Assembly: GCA_030838815.1 (NCBI GenBank)
Contig: JAUZEX010000492.1
Span: 1-5,956, forward strand
Source of the DNA: Actinomycetota bacterium
Lineage (GTDB): Bacteria > Actinomycetota > Acidimicrobiia > IMCC26256 > BP-133
DNA: 5,956 nt
Direction of reading: 5' to 3'
Part shown: one piece after another, positions 5,660 to 5,956 of the stretch
How the letters are laid out: every line of letters begins with the position of its first letter
Numbering within the stretch: position 1 is the first letter of the stretch
Program-made: the position numbers and the translations under genes
The notes under the pieces: model-generated
Seen by the model: the letters and a program-made list of their open reading frames with translations, nothing else
Told to the model about the DNA's origin: nothing
Database searches by the model: none

Positions 5660-5956
5660 GTGGTCCTCCCTTGAAGGATGGCGCCGCGCTCGGCGGCGAT
5701 GAGCGAGTCGACCCACTCGAGGTCGCGCTCGGCGGTGCTGGTCTCGTGCTCGATGAGGGCACGGGTGTAGCGATCGGGGCCCGGGTATCCGGGGGTGGCC
5801 CCCGAGTTCGGCCCCCGGCCCGTCCGGGTGGAGGCAAGCGCCTGCCGGCCCCGGGCGAGCTTCTCCGCCAGCTGGTCCCGCCGGCGCTGGAGGAGCTCCA
5901 GCCGGGCCGGCGGGTCGAGATGGCGGCAGAAGGCGAGCTTGAGGGCGAAGGCCCGG
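5656..5956 (-). CDS. PadR-family transcriptional regulator, C-terminal part
   Basis: The frame enters from the right edge with no start in the window and ends at TGA 5656-5658, giving 99 visible residues. It begins RAFALKLAFCRHLDP, continues with a charged helix (LELLQRRRDQLAEKLARG), a glycine/proline-rich insert (GRGPNSGATPGYPGPDR), and ends with ALIEHETSTAERDLEWVDSL. This charged helical pattern, with an H-E..AE..W...L.. ending, is that of the PadR C-terminal dimerisation domain (Vir_act_alpha_C). The DNA-binding winged helix would lie outside the window. The stop overlaps the ino1 GTG start in GTGA, so the two genes form an operon. The same pair is known in mycobacteria (PadR-like gene next to ino1). 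Its likely role is to regulate its own operon; the ligand is unknown. The family call rests on the C-terminal half and on context. Confidence 0.8.
   Translation of the reverse strand, partial: RAFALKLAFCRHLDPPARLELLQRRRDQLAEKLARGRQALASTRTGRGPNSGATPGYPGPDRYTRALIEHETSTAERDLEWVDSLIAAERGAILQGRTT
5665..5670 (-). promoter_or_regulatory. Ribosome binding site deciding the ino1 GTG start
   Basis: GGGAGG on the minus strand, 5 nt before GTG 5657-5659 and inside the last codons of the PadR gene. It supports the 369-residue ino1 product. Confidence 0.75.

Noticed and set aside
4517..5674. A 385-codon open frame on the plus strand
   Set aside because: It mirrors ino1 antisense; the translation is Val/Gly/Asp/Leu-rich and resembles no family.
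1..5956. tRNA, rRNA, CRISPR arrays, insertion sequences or prophage genes
   Set aside because: No cloverleaf, repeat-spacer array, transposase or terminal inverted repeats were seen; gene packing and base composition are uniform along the window.

Overview
The window is very GC-rich, and every convincing gene lies on the minus strand. It is best read from right to left. Codon use, the PadR-ino1 gene pair, GTG/TTG starts and purine-rich Shine-Dalgarno sites point to a high-GC actinobacterium. An acidimicrobial or similar lineage is possible, but the window alone cannot fix it. The long plus-strand reading frames are shadows of the minus-strand genes.

Layout, right to left: (1) the C-terminal 99 residues of a PadR-type regulator (5956-5656), whose stop overlaps the start of (2) ino1, inositol-3-phosphate synthase (5659-4550); an 11-bp inverted repeat follows and probably ends this unit. 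(3) A compact three-gene cluster: a class I SAM-dependent methyltransferase (4475-3795), a two-part protein with an N-terminal thioredoxin fold (CPTC) and a large domain I cannot name (3783-2302), and a UGSC-family selenoprotein (2305-1763). (4) A promoter with an overlapping DtxR/IdeR-like palindrome (about 1696-1745), then an NfeD membrane protein with a Bfd-like [2Fe-2S] domain at its N terminus (1663-776), and a slipin/stomatin-family SPFH protein (714-1, cut by the window edge).

The most important reading is the selenoprotein. A simple ORF scan splits it into two pieces at an in-frame TGA (2006-2008). Both pieces are in the same frame, together they spell the family's U-G-S-C motif, and a perfect 8-bp hairpin with a GUG loop lies 11 nt after the UGA, where a bacterial SECIS element should be. 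It is translationally coupled to the thioredoxin-fold gene, so the two probably form one thiol/selenol redox module.

The second notable point is the Bfd-NfeD fusion. The NfeD-slipin pair is a common membrane partnership, but here NfeD carries a complete Bfd cysteine pattern (C4, C6, C38, C41). The promoter carries a palindrome resembling an iron-regulator half operator. This suggests, without proving, an iron- or redox-responsive version of the NfeD-slipin system.
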